Positions 10,876 to 18,837 of a stretch of DNA of 64,000 nt are shown one piece after another (position 1 is the stretch's first letter; each line of letters begins with the position of its first letter). The DNA is from Prochlorococcus sp. AG-412-P08. GTDB taxonomy: Bacteria > Cyanobacteriota > Cyanobacteriia > PCC-6307 > Cyanobiaceae. The position numbers and the translations under genes are program-made. Below the pieces are notes generated by a model. It was not told the DNA's origin, made no database searches, and saw only the letters and a program-made list of their open reading frames with translations. Location: positions 22,546 to 86,545 of the forward strand of contig QCLI01000005.1 in NCBI GenBank assembly GCA_003214695.1, in the 5' to 3' direction.

Positions 10876-10922
10876 AACACATTGTTTGTTTCTCCTAAGT
10901 CAACAAAGTTTTTTATACGCCC

Positions 10923-11522
10923 ATGACTGAATTCCAAGACCCTTTTCTAAAGTCATCTGAACCTGTCAAATTAAACCAAAAGTATATTGACAGTTCAGTT
11001 CGCCCTGGCGACATAGGGATTGTCGATCAGTGGGCTGTGAACCCAGTTTCGGACCCCTGCGTTGGAGACTTAGAAACACCAGTTAATTCTGGTTATTTTA
11101 CAAAAGCATTTATTAATAACCTCCCATTTTATAGAGCTGGGCTTTCACCAAATTTTCGTGGGCTAGAAGTAGGAGCTGCTTTTGGCTATCTGCTTTATGG
11201 ACCATATGCAATGACAGGTCCTTTAAGAACTACTGAATTTGCTCTTACAGCTGGTTTATTAGGGACAATTGGAGCGGTTCATATACTTACAGCCCTTCTA
11301 GTTTTATATAATGCCCCTGGAAAGGCTCCTAATGTTCAACCTGCCGATACAATAGTTGCTAACCCTCCAGCTGATTTGTTTACCCGAGAAGGGTGGGCAG
11401 ACTTTACAAGTGGCTTCTGGTTAGGAGGTTGTGGCGGTGCTGTTTTTGCATGGTTATTATGTGGAACCCTTCATCTAGATACAATTATGCCGATTGTTAA
11501 AAATGTTTGGGCAGCAGGCTAA
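10923..11522 (+). CDS. psaL: Photosystem I subunit XI
   Basis: 199 residues. PsaL drives trimer formation of photosystem I. Visible family features are the N-terminal [20 protein letters not shown] stromal segment, the chlorophyll-binding [18 protein letters not shown] motif and two to three hydrophobic helices ([48 protein letters not shown]). Longer than many freshwater PsaL proteins because of N-terminal and loop extensions. Cotranscription with psaI is likely; a very long terminator hairpin follows. Confidence 0.97.
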   Translation: MTEFQDPFLKSSEPVKLNQKYIDSSVRPGDIGIVDQWAVNPVSDPCVGDLETPVNSGYFTKAFINNLPFYRAGLSPNFRGLEVGAAFGYLLYGPYAMTGPLRTTEFALTAGLLGTIGAVHILTALLVLYNAPGKAPNVQPADTIVANPPADLFTREGWADFTSGFWLGGCGGAVFAWLLCGTLHLDTIMPIVKNVWAAG

Positions 11523-11540
11523 TTCAATCCTGAAGAAGAT

Positions 11541-11597
11541 CTAATAATAAAACCCTAGTAGATGGACTCGCTCCTCCTACTAGGGTTTTATTATTAG
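11541..11597 (+). terminator. Long-stem terminator after psaL
   Basis: Arms 11541-11561 and 11577-11597 are a perfect 21-bp inverted repeat around a 15-nt loop. The core is AACCCTAGTAG / CTACTAGGGTT, flanked by A/T-rich extension so that both strands show T-rich 3' sides. It probably terminates psaIL and may act bidirectionally. Confidence 0.85.
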
Positions 11598-11742
11598 AAA
11601 TGCCTCATCAACCTCTTATTCAATACACAAAGATATTTAATAGATCAAGGCAAGATTTAATCCATTAGCTAAATCAAATATTCCTAATTTCTTTTTTGTT
11701 TTGTTGGCTTAATCCTCTAAAAAATTCAAATAATTAATCAAT

Positions 11743-11829
11743 AAAAAAGCCCGCTCAAGGCGGACTTTTTTATGAGATCTTGAGCAAGTGTTTCCTAGTT
11801 TCCACTGCTCGGAGAATCTCTGCTCCTCA
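11743..11829 (-). ncRNA. Candidate Yfr2-family small RNA
   Basis: On the minus strand a stem GAGCAGTG (11810-11803) pairs with CACTTGCTC (11790-11782) with one bulge. Its 12-nt loop region reads GTGGAAACTAGGAAACAC, i.e. GGAAAC twice. Downstream is a terminator hairpin GTCCGC-CTTGA-GCGGGC followed by six T ending at 11743. An AATAAT -10-like box lies at 11842-11837. The implied RNA is about 85-90 nt. Yfr2-Yfr5 RNAs of marine cyanobacteria have this layout: a 5' stem-loop with repeated GGAAACA-type loop, then a terminator, at about 90 nt. Exact ends are inferred. Confidence 0.7.
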
Positions 11830-12049
11830 CACAAAAATTATTGCATATGATTTTAAAATTGCTCAACGCATTGGATAGCAAGGAAAACTGTCACATGTGA
11901 CAGTTTAATTGTCCATAAATAATCAGAGTCTAAATGTAAAAAACATATCGAAGCGAAGGGAGCAGTAAAAAGTAAGAGGATCCTTTTGTAATCCCTAAAA
12001 ACATAACCTGGTGATCTAAAAGTTCTGGAAGACATTCAAAGGAGATGTA

Positions 12050-12760
12050 TCAGCCCTGGCTGGAGCGTTGAGATGAAGACAAGTAATTCCTCTCCCAAAC
12101 GGTGAAGCCGGCCAAGCAGAAGGTTAACCAAACATACCCAACCGCCGCGCCAGCAAGGATATCACTTGGCCAGTGGGCTCTGGAATAGAGAGTACTAGAC
12201 CAAACAAGAGCAACCCACAAGCTAGAGAACACAAACAAAGGCAAGCGCAGTCGAGGATAGTGCGCAGCTATCATGGTGCAACTCATGAAATAAAAGACCA
12301 CTGATCCAGCGGCATGGCCGCTGGGAAAGCTGCTACCTGTTAAGGAAAGAAGTGAACCGCCAGGACGTGGACGATCAAACCATGGCTTCAAGATTTTATC
12401 GACTATTACCAGGATGCCACCAGTTCCAAATACTAAACATATCAAGTCTTGCCAAAAGCATTTCAAGGCAAAGAAAAACAACACAGCAAACACCAAACCC
12501 CCTGTAACATGGACCCCGCTCAGTTTATAAATAACTAGTAGGAAAGATCCCAAGCTAGAAGGAATATTCTGAATAAAGACGTCTAGTAGCTGATGGTCCA
12601 GTGAATTGACAGAATTAATTACCAAGCTTGGAGCCGCCCAAACCAATAGAAGCAATAGCAATACAACAAAAGTAATACGGGGCAATCCGAGAACCTTAAA
12701 CCACTCAAGAAGCAAACTAGTCATGGAGATAAAGGAATCTATTGCATATGATGGGAGCAA
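12050..12760 (-). CDS. PAP2-family membrane phosphatase
   Basis: 236 residues with about five to six membrane helices. Phosphatase motif 1 is K125-x6-R132-P133 (KPWFDRPRP), motif 2 is PSGH with H149, and motif 3 is AHWPSD with H196 and D200. In most PAP2 proteins motif 3 begins with an Ser-Arg pair seven residues before the His; here it reads Ser-Thr (S189, T190), with an arginine only at 194. Family substrates are phosphatidic acid or undecaprenyl pyrophosphate; which one applies cannot be told. It forms the left neighbour of the tRNA-Ser island. Confidence 0.85.
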   Translation of the reverse strand: MLPSYAIDSFISMTSLLLEWFKVLGLPRITFVVLLLLLLVWAAPSLVINSVNSLDHQLLDVFIQNIPSSLGSFLLVIYKLSGVHVTGGLVFAVLFFFALKCFWQDLICLVFGTGGILVIVDKILKPWFDRPRPGGSLLSLTGSSFPSGHAAGSVVFYFMSCTMIAAHYPRLRLPLFVFSSLWVALVWSSTLYSRAHWPSDILAGAAVGYVWLTFCLAGFTVWERNYLSSSQRSSQG

Positions 12761-12821
12761 GCACGATTCAATCTGTTCAAGGTCGCCAGACTCATCTTAA
12801 ATTAGCCAATCATCTAAATTT

Positions 12822-12836
12822 AAACGGAGAGGGAGG
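12822..12836 (+). repeat. Left copy of tRNA-Ser 3' end (att-like)
   Basis: AAACGGAGAGGGAGG, identical to 15083-15097, which spans the tRNA-Ser 3' end plus three flanking bases. The sequence just after it (CTTTCGCTTGAACCCC) still looks like a degenerate T-arm. It is not a functional tRNA. Confidence 0.65.
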
Positions 12837-12902
12837 ACTTTCGCTTGAACCCCTGTGACCTCTTATGAACTTAACAGAACGGGCAATATTTGAAAATCGT
12901 CC

Positions 12903-12931
12903 ATTTACCAACAACAATACCAACAACACAC
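12903..12931 (+). repeat. 29-bp direct repeat, left copy
   Basis: Exact 29-bp match to 14946-14974. Internally it holds two ACCAACAACA units 12 bp apart. In one frame it encodes TNNNTNNT, and here it ends a 25-codon frame starting ATG at 12865 (MNLTERAIFENRPF, then TNNNTNNT, LKC). So the repeat may be a shared peptide tail, a recombination substrate or both. Confidence 0.75.
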
Positions 12932-12935
12932 TAAA

Positions 12936-13082
12936 ATGTTAATTAGTGAATGGACTTCTTCGCTTAAATATCATTTCCAAATATTACTAGAAACTAGACA
13001 GAGACTGGGGTTACGTGCTATAATCAATCATGAAGATGGCGTGAATAGAGCAACGTCAAATCGTAATAATCATATTCTCTAA
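12936..13082 (+). CDS. Possible 48-residue peptide or gene remnant
   Basis: ATG at 12936, stop at 13080, 12 bp before the SET-domain gene start. It begins MLISEWTSSLKYHFQ and contains LLETRQRLGLRAIINHE, a basic amphipathic stretch. I do not recognise it. It could be a leader peptide, a fragment of a larger island gene or chance; no clear ribosome-binding site is seen. Confidence 0.25.
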   Translation: MLISEWTSSLKYHFQILLETRQRLGLRAIINHEDGVNRATSNRNNHIL

Positions 13083-13094
13083 AACAAATTTATT

Positions 13095-14090
13095 ATGGAC
13101 AAGAATTGGGATTTTTTACTTTCTGAATTTCGTAGACTTGGCGGAATAGCAGATAATATATGCCAAAAGGAAGGGAAATATGGGAGAGGTATCTTTTCTA
13201 TTAATCCAAGTCTTAAAGCGAGAATTTTTACTCCATCAAAATTACTGGTCAAAAAAGATGATATTTATTTAGAAGGTAATAAATTAAGAATTAAAAAAGA
13301 TAAGGAATATAATCAGGAAATCAGAGATTTTTTTAATTTTTACCAAGATAACTTTTCATGGGGATCCGGCGGGAAAGAAACAACAGAATTGTTTGAGAAA
13401 GGATTAAGTTTATTTAATTCAAATTTAAAGGAATTAATTAAAAAATATTCTTTAGTTGATTTAGAAGAAAGGCATCAAGGGAATTGGGATAATGTTATTA
13501 AAAAGCATTTCTTGAATGCCAGAAGTGTTGAGTTTGAAAATAATTCTGTTATTTGTCCTATCTGGGACCTTGTAAATCATAAAGTAAGATCTTTGTCTTT
13601 TGTTATTAGTAAAGAAGGAATAAGCGCTCCAAATTATCCCGCTTCAAACTGTGAGATAAGATTTGCATATCGTAATATGAGTCCATTAAATTGTTTTTTT
13701 GCTTATGGTTTTTTTTCCAAAGAAACCATTGTATTTTCATTCCCTTTTTCAATTAATATTCAAAATCTTGGTATTCATATTTCTTGTAAGGGAATCGCTC
13801 TTAAAGATGATTCTATGAAAATAGAATCATCTGGTAATAAAATTATTTTAGAAGGTTTACCTATCGCTGATGTCAATCATCCTAGATTGCCATATGATTA
13901 TTTTGATGAGATTCTTAGGAAGATTGCTCATATTAATATTCCAAAAGATCTTTTATTGAAAATATTTGACTTAAATATTTCAATTAGAAAGAAAATTATA
14001 GATGAGTCTTATTTAGTAGACAACGAAGTTTCAAGGGCATTGAGTAAACTTATGCTTTATGAAATTAATCTAATTTCATCTCACGATTAA
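13095..14090 (+). CDS. SET-domain protein (putative protein lysine methyltransferase)
   Basis: 331 residues. SET-type landmarks are GRGIF at 30-34, P-x-x-DLVNH at 155-162 (like the DLxNH of RuBisCO-LSMT-type SET proteins), and NCFFAYGF at 199-206 (like the elxxxYGF motif). The spacing fits a split SET domain with an iSET insert. Such enzymes methylate lysines using SAM. Base composition is markedly A+T-rich compared with flanking core genes, which suggests transfer. It converges with the TPR gene, overlapping it by 26 bp. Substrate unknown; family call made by eye. Confidence 0.6.
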   Translation: MDKNWDFLLSEFRRLGGIADNICQKEGKYGRGIFSINPSLKARIFTPSKLLVKKDDIYLEGNKLRIKKDKEYNQEIRDFFNFYQDNFSWGSGGKETTELFEKGLSLFNSNLKELIKKYSLVDLEERHQGNWDNVIKKHFLNARSVEFENNSVICPIWDLVNHKVRSLSFVISKEGISAPNYPASNCEIRFAYRNMSPLNCFFAYGFFSKETIVFSFPFSINIQNLGIHISCKGIALKDDSMKIESSGNKIILEGLPIADVNHPRLPYDYFDEILRKIAHINIPKDLLLKIFDLNISIRKKIIDESYLVDNEVSRALSKLMLYEINLISSHD

Positions 14091-14739
14091 AACTGTATGA
14101 ACCCAAAATTGACCATGATCTTATAGACATAATTTGTTCTGAACATAATCTTGCTTCTTCTAATTTACCAAGATCTCTCAATACATTTCCCAGATTGTTA
14201 TACGCCTCTGCGAAATCAGGTTTGATTTCAATTACTTTGCGGTATGAGACTTCTGCGTCTTGTAATTTGTCAAGATCATTCAATATGTTTCCCAAATTGA
14301 AATGTGCTATTGCGTCATTAGGATTCAGTTCAATTGCTTTGCGAGTAGATAATTCTGCTTCTTGTAAGTTGCCAAGATCTCTCAATATGGTTCCCAGATT
14401 GGAATGTGCTTCTGCGAAATCAGGTTTAAGTTCAATTGCTTTGCGTAATGAGATTTCTGCTGCCTCTAATTTGCTAATACCTTGCAAAATTCCTGCATAA
14501 TTAGAAAACACCCGGTGATCATGAAAACCTTGATTTATACAATACTGATAATATTTTGATGCTTCTGGAATATTTCCTTTTAGATGAAACTGAATTGCTT
14601 GATTGATTATTTGTTCTTTAGAAGGTTTAGAAGGTGTATTTGTATTAATAGTATTATTTTTTTTTATTTCTCCTAAGGCAAATGGAACTGGAAATGTTTT
14701 CACTTCAGTAATTTTCTTCTTCCCTTCTTGTTCTGTCAA
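14065..14739 (-). CDS. TPR-repeat protein
   Basis: 224 residues. After a polar N-terminal 40 residues come about five tetratricopeptide repeats. The last three are near-identical with a strict 34-residue period (SNLGTILRDLGNL, FNLGNILNDLDKL, NNLGNVLRDLGKL at about 113, 147 and 181). TPR arrays mediate protein binding. Related TPR proteins often carry a catalytic C-terminal domain after the array; this one stops at SFNREMKLD right after the repeats, so it may be truncated. It overlaps the SET-domain gene 3' end, and the pair may be one cargo module. Function unknown. Confidence 0.8.
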   Translation of the reverse strand: MTEQEGKKKITEVKTFPVPFALGEIKKNNTINTNTPSKPSKEQIINQAIQFHLKGNIPEASKYYQYCINQGFHDHRVFSNYAGILQGISKLEAAEISLRKAIELKPDFAEAHSNLGTILRDLGNLQEAELSTRKAIELNPNDAIAHFNLGNILNDLDKLQDAEVSYRKVIEIKPDFAEAYNNLGNVLRDLGKLEEARLCSEQIMSIRSWSILGSYSFNREMKLD

Positions 14740-14801
14740 AGATTCTGTTTCTCTTGAAAACTTTGCAATGCATATTAATCTAGTTTAACTATAAAAACTA
14801 A

Positions 14802-14985
14802 ATTTTTAGTGTATCTATATGTTCTATACACTTCCTTGCGATTGATTCCTCAAGGCGAGCATTTAACCAAGCGGTGCAGAAATTAGCAGAAGAAGCGTGT
14901 ACTTGAAATTAATGGGTATCCTGAAGTTGCTGAAAGATCTAATGAATTTACCAACAACAATACCAACAACACACGACTGAACTAG
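14802..14985 (+). pseudogene. Gene remnant ending in TNNNTNNT tail, with frameshift
   Basis: One frame, open from 14802, reads FLAIDSSRRAFNQAVQKLAEEA and then stops at 14904. Shifting frame near 14895-14905 continues as LEINGYPEVAERSNEF followed by TNNNTNNT and TRLN, stopping at 14983. The two halves read as one coherent polar helical protein, so a single indel is the simplest explanation. The tail is encoded by the right copy of the 29-bp repeat. No start codon is evident in the first frame. I do not recognise the parent family. Confidence 0.4.
14946..14974 (+). repeat. 29-bp direct repeat, right copy
   Basis: Exact match to 12903-12931, containing two ACCAACAACA units. It lies inside the frameshifted remnant and encodes the same TNNNTNNT peptide. 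The sequence outside the repeat differs from the left copy on both sides. Confidence 0.75.
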
Positions 14986-15082
14986 CATGAACTCGGATGA
15001 TTTCATTAGACCGACTCTATCTAGTCAAACCAGTCAGTTTCAGGGTTTTTGGACTCGTATGAACTCCTCTGAACCTAATTAA

Positions 15083-15097
15083 AAACGGAGAGGGAGG
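15083..15097 (+). repeat. Right att-like copy inside tRNA-Ser 3' end
   Basis: AAACGGAGAGGGAGG covering the last 12 bases of tRNA-Ser (minus strand) plus three downstream bases. It is identical to 12822-12836, and the tRNA remains intact. Confidence 0.65.
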
Positions 15098-15174
15098 GAT
15101 TCGAACCCTCGACAAGAGTTGCCTCCTGTAACTCCTTAGCAGGGAGCCGCTTTCAACCACTCAGCCACCTCTCC
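15086..15174 (-). tRNA. tRNA-Ser(GCT)
   Basis: 89 nt, with acceptor GGAGAGG / CCTCTCC, discriminator G, D-loop region GCTGAGTGGTTGAAAG, anticodon GCT in CTGCTAA, a long variable arm typical of serine tRNAs, and T-arm GGGTTCGAATCCC. CCA is not encoded. Its 3' end is the apparent integration target of the island to its left. Confidence 0.95.
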
Positions 15175-15241
15175 AGTAGCTTCATTACCTTATCAAGACA
15201 ACATCAATATCCCAAGAAATTTCCCTGATTCTTCAGGAATA

Positions 15242-16402
15242 TCAAATGACCACTCTAGGAAGACGATACTTAAAACTACATAGAATCTCCCAAGGGATAG
15301 AGCCACAAGCTTGACTCCATTCATAGGGAGTTATGGAAGAACCCTTGTCCTCGCCTAGCAAAGTAACAATATCTCCTATTCGAATATCATTGTTTTCAGT
15401 AATATCTATGACCAATTGATCCATGGTAATTGAACCAACTTGTGGATAGAAATAACCATTAATTAAAACAGAAATTTTTCCAGATAAAGCGCGATTTATT
15501 CCATCTGCATAGCCAATTCCTACAACAGCAAGACGAGTTGGTCGTTTTGTAATGAAATTATGCCCATAGCTCACCCCAGTATGAGAAGGGACATCGCGAA
15601 TCAATGTAATTCTGGCCCTTACAGCTAAAGCAGGCTTTAAAGAACAATTATCAGCAAAGTCCTCAAAAGGTTTGTAGCCATACAAAGCTAAACCCACCCT
15701 GACCATATCGAAATGAAGGGCCTTATCTCTAAAGGTGCCTGCCGAATTGGCCAGGTGCCTACAAAGATTTTGACGTGCAGGTTTGAAATTAGATAATAAT
15801 GAATTAAACCTTTTTTTCTGAAGAGAGGTAATTATTTCCGGCTGACCATGCCTCTCACCATCAGCCAATGCAAGGTGGCTATAGATTCCTACCAGCTCAA
15901 TGTTCTCAAGAGTATCAATTAAATTGATAAGACTTTTCAGAGAACTTATATCACACCCTAATCTAGTCATTCCAGTATCAACTTTAATATGAATATTGAA
16001 TTTCTTCTTAGATGATTCAGCAATTTTTTGACATAAAAGTGCTTCTCTCGAACTACTTATAGTAGGTATCAGGTCCCAATTGAGGCAGGCCTCTAAGTCT
16101 TTCAAATTGACTAAATTGCCCAGTATCAATATTGGGCAAGAAATGCCAAGTTTTCGCAAATCTAGAGCTTCCTGCAATGTTGCGACTCCTAAATTTGCCG
16201 CACCTCCTTCCAAAGCTGCTTCAGCTACTGTTCCAGCTCCATGGCCATAACCATCAGCTTTGACAACCGCCATTAAGAGACAGTTTTCTGCAAGAAGACT
16301 TTTAACAACTTGAGTATTATCGCGAATCGCACTTGGGAAAACTTCCACCCAAGCTCTTTGCCGAGGATCAATACTATCTAAAGAAAAGGATGTGTACTTC
16401 AC
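15242..16402 (-). CDS. alr: Alanine racemase
   Basis: PLP enzyme making D-alanine for peptidoglycan. 386 residues. PLP lysine K48 is in AVVKADGYGHGA. The catalytic tyrosine lies in GVSYGHNF at about residue 285. The C-terminal beta domain carries VVGIGYADG and GSITMDQLVID. ATG start gives MKYTSFSLDS; later starts are possible because the conserved region begins near residue 15. Divergent from the HNH gene. Confidence 0.95.
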   Translation of the reverse strand: MKYTSFSLDSIDPRQRAWVEVFPSAIRDNTQVVKSLLAENCLLMAVVKADGYGHGAGTVAEAALEGGAANLGVATLQEALDLRKLGISCPILILGNLVNLKDLEACLNWDLIPTISSSREALLCQKIAESSKKKFNIHIKVDTGMTRLGCDISSLKSLINLIDTLENIELVGIYSHLALADGERHGQPEIITSLQKKRFNSLLSNFKPARQNLCRHLANSAGTFRDKALHFDMVRVGLALYGYKPFEDFADNCSLKPALAVRARITLIRDVPSHTGVSYGHNFITKRPTRLAVVGIGYADGINRALSGKISVLINGYFYPQVGSITMDQLVIDITENNDIRIGDIVTLLGEDKGSSITPYEWSQACGSIPWEILCSFKYRLPRVVI

Positions 16403-16457
16403 GAGGCAAGCAGCATTGATCTAATGCAAGTAGAATTATATTAATTAAGTTGCTGGC

Positions 16458-16961
16458 ATGAGCCAGGTTCTAGTACTAAATGCATCCTATGAACCTTTGA
16501 ATATCACCACGTGGCGTCGAGCCACAGTGTTGATGCTTAAAGGTAAAGCAGAGAGCTTGGAAGAGAATTACAATCATGAAATTAGAAATAATGTAAAACT
16601 TCCCACTGTTATTCGACTGAGATATTTTATAAAAGTTCCATATCGAGAATTAGCCTTAAACAGAAAGAACCTCCTTCAACGTGATAATTACTCCTGCCAA
16701 TACTGTTCCTATTCGGGTGATCAATTATCAATCGATCATGTAATACCTCGAAGCCGCGGGGGAGAAGACATTTGGGAGAATGTTGCGACAGCTTGCATCT
16801 CCTGCAATATCAGAAAGGGTAATCGCACTCCTAAAGAAGCAAATATGCCTTTAAAAAATAAACCACATAAGCCATTTAATACACTTAGTTTTGAAGCTAC
16901 TAAGCTAATAGGCTCTGGTCGTCATAAAGAGTGGAGTAAATACGTAATTGGATGGGGTTAA
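16458..16961 (+). CDS. HNH endonuclease family protein
   Basis: 167 residues. The HNH core has zinc-knuckle cysteines C80-xx-C83 and C113-xx-C116, catalytic D93-H94 (SIDHVIPRSRGG) and N108 (WENVATAC). The N-terminal NASYEPLNITTWRRA is the conserved lead of a widespread single-copy cyanobacterial HNH protein, which is probably a housekeeping nuclease rather than part of a mobile element. Ends 8 bp from the convergent prfA. Confidence 0.88.
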   Translation: MSQVLVLNASYEPLNITTWRRATVLMLKGKAESLEENYNHEIRNNVKLPTVIRLRYFIKVPYRELALNRKNLLQRDNYSCQYCSYSGDQLSIDHVIPRSRGGEDIWENVATACISCNIRKGNRTPKEANMPLKNKPHKPFNTLSFEATKLIGSGRHKEWSKYVIGWG

Positions 16962-16969
16962 TCAAGTTT

Positions 16970-18073
16970 TTATTCCTCTGATTGGTTCCCCAATTCTTCA
17001 ATTTGCAATCTTTGTTCTTCTGCTATACAAGCTCCAATTAATTCCTCCAACTGTCCTTCTATAACACTTTCTAAAGGGAAATTAACTCCTAATCGATGGT
17101 CAGTAGTGCGATTATCTTTATAGTTATATGTGCGAATCTTTTCACTTCTATCACCTGTGCCAACTTGAGCTAATCGAGCAGAACGTTCTTTTGCATTCGC
17201 TTGAGCAATTTCTAGTTCTAATAATTTAGCTCTTAAAATTTCGATAGCCCTCTCTCTATTTTGCAACTGAGATCGTTCTTGAGTGCAAAAAACTCTTATT
17301 CCAGTTGGCTTATGCAACAAATCAACAGCCGTTTCAACTTTATTAACATTCTGGCCACCTGCACCTCCTGATCTTGCTGTACTAATTTCTAAATCAGTAG
17401 GCTCCAGTTTCACTTCAACAGGATCTGCCTCAGGCATCACGGCAACCGTAGCAGTAGAAGTATGCACTCTGCCTTGAGATTCTGTTGCAGGCACACGTTG
17501 AACCCTATGGACGCCCGCTTCAAATTTCAGTTGACTAAATACTCCTTCCCCTTTTACAGAAATAATTAGTTCACGGAAACCACCTAAATCCGCCTCAGTA
17601 GAACTAATTGGCTTCACTGACCAACCAACTTTCAACCCATATCTTTCATACATTCTCGCCAAGTCACCTGCCCAAATACACGCTTCATCTCCTCCAGCAC
17701 CAGCTCGAATCTCCAACATTACACTTCTCTCATCCCTTGGATCCTTTGGCAAGAGAGCAATAGTTAAACGTTCAAGGAGAACCTTCTCAAGATCCTCTAA
17801 TCGCTTTAATTCTTCCTGAGCCAATAACTCCATTTCTTTATCTGACTTACTTTCTCTTAATAACTCTTTTGCTTCAATTGACTCTGCATCTATAGATTTA
17901 AGTTGTTGATAATCTAAAACTAAAGGTTCTAGTCGAGCCCTCTCCCTTGCAATAGTCTCAAGGCGTTTGGGATCTGAGGCAACATCTGGGTCAGCCAACT
18001 GCAATTCCAAGTTTTTAAAACTTGCACTAGCGGTTTCTAATCTTGCTTTCAGGGTTGAAGTGTCCATCGCCAC
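16970..18073 (-). CDS. prfA: Peptide chain release factor 1
   Basis: Recognises UAA and UAG and triggers peptide release on the ribosome. 367 residues. The GGQ loop is in [15 protein letters not shown]. The stop-codon recognition domain lies in the first two thirds, with [14 protein letters not shown] nearby. Last gene of the minus-strand ribosomal block, 30 bp after rpmE, so probably cotranscribed with it. Confidence 0.97.
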   Translation of the reverse strand: MAMDTSTLKARLETASASFKNLELQLADPDVASDPKRLETIARERARLEPLVLDYQQLKSIDAESIEAKELLRESKSDKEMELLAQEELKRLEDLEKVLLERLTIALLPKDPRDERSVMLEIRAGAGGDEACIWAGDLARMYERYGLKVGWSVKPISSTEADLGGFRELIISVKGEGVFSQLKFEAGVHRVQRVPATESQGRVHTSTATVAVMPEADPVEVKLEPTDLEISTARSGGAGGQNVNKVETAVDLLHKPTGIRVFCTQERSQLQNRERAIEILRAKLLELEIAQANAKERSARLAQVGTGDRSEKIRTYNYKDNRTTDHRLGVNFPLESVIEGQLEELIGACIAEEQRLQIEELGNQSEE

Positions 18074-18103
18074 ATCCTCAACTCCTTTTAATTTGAGAAA
18101 TAA

Positions 18104-18388
18104 CTAAGACTCCTCAGATGTGGAATCTTTGGCCGTTTTTTTAGAAGATTGCTTTGTTTCCTTTACAGATTCTTCATCAAGGCTAGACATACCATATTTG
18201 CGCATAAAGCGATCAACCCTACCTTCCGTATCAAGGATTTTTTGGGTACCAGTAAAGAAAGGATGGTTGCCACTCCAAACGTCAACATGAATCTCTGGCT
18301 GAGTTGAGCCAGTAGTCATAACAACCTCACCATTGCAAATGACTTTTGCGTCCGGATACCATTTAGGATGAATATCTTTTTTAGGCAT
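18104..18388 (-). CDS. rpmE: 50S ribosomal protein L31
   Basis: 94 residues, MPKKDIHPKWYPDAKV with VWSGNHPFFTG and the L31 tail VDRFMRKYG. Only one cysteine (C18) is visible, so this is the zinc-free form. The acidic/lysine-rich C-terminal tail (SSKKTAKDSTSEES) is a common cyanobacterial extension. Sits between rpsI and prfA. Confidence 0.95.
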   Translation of the reverse strand: MPKKDIHPKWYPDAKVICNGEVVMTTGSTQPEIHVDVWSGNHPFFTGTQKILDTEGRVDRFMRKYGMSSLDEESVKETKQSSKKTAKDSTSEES

Positions 18389-18426
18389 TTTGAAAACTGA
18401 ATAAATGAGTTAAGAATTAAACGAGA

Positions 18427-18837
18427 CTAACGTTTAGAAAACTGTGGAGCTTTTCTAGCTTTCTTTAAACCATACTTTCGTCTTTCTTTAGCTCTAGGAT
18501 CTCTACTTAAATGACCCTCCGTTTTTAAAGGTTTCCGATTATCCATTGACAATTCACATAAGGCTCTAGCAGCACCTTGTTTAATTGCATCAGACTGACC
18601 AGTTAATCCACCACCGTAAACATTAACTAGCACGTCATATGCGTCACCTAAACCAAGAGTAAGTAAAGGAGCTTTCACAGCTGAAATATATGCAGGATTA
18701 AAATTCAAATAATGATCTCCTGGGCGACCATTAATTGTTATTTTACCCGAACCTGGAACTAAACGAACGCGGGCAACTGATGTTTTCCTACGCCCAGTCC
18801 CCAAGTAAACAACTTGATTTTTAGAAGAGCTATTCAT
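18427..18837 (-). CDS. rpsI: 30S ribosomal protein S9
   Basis: 136 residues with S9 signature [33 protein letters not shown] and the C-terminal [12 protein letters not shown] that reaches the P-site tRNA. Overlaps the rplM stop by 4 bp, so translation is probably coupled. Confidence 0.98.
   Translation of the reverse strand: MNSSSKNQVVYLGTGRRKTSVARVRLVPGSGKITINGRPGDHYLNFNPAYISAVKAPLLTLGLGDAYDVLVNVYGGGLTGQSDAIKQGAARALCELSMDNRKPLKTEGHLSRDPRAKERRKYGLKKARKAPQFSKR

Larger units (their letters stand above)
12822..15097. mobile_element. Candidate small genomic island at tRNA-Ser(GCT)
   Basis: The minus-strand tRNA-Ser has its 3' end at 15086. The 15 bases covering that end (15083-15097) recur exactly at 12822-12836, the classic outcome of integration by a tyrosine recombinase into a tRNA 3' end. 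Between the copies lie an A+T-rich SET-domain gene, a TPR gene, gene debris and a second 29-bp direct repeat. No intact integrase is present, so this looks like a remnant or a non-autonomous element. It resembles the tRNA-linked cargo islands known in Prochlorococcus; element identity is inference. Confidence 0.55.

Noticed and set aside
11820..11835. GCTCCTCACAC on the plus strand resembles the conserved motif of the small RNA Yfr1.
   Set aside because: No flanking stem-loops or terminator in that direction, and it lies in the promoter area of the minus-strand Yfr2-like RNA. One mismatch to the Yfr1 motif.
11853..12035. 60-residue minus-strand frame beginning MSSRTFRSPGYV.
   Set aside because: No recognisable domain or start signal, and it lies next to the Yfr2-like RNA promoter. 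Probably chance.
12822..12870. A second tRNA-Ser gene.
   Set aside because: Only the 3' 12-15 bases and a degenerate T-arm remain; no anticodon arm or 5' half can be folded.
14065..14739. The repetitive TPR gene as a CRISPR or tandem DNA repeat.
   Set aside because: The period is 102 bp (34 codons), in frame and degenerate, as expected of TPR coding repeats; no spacers of even length.
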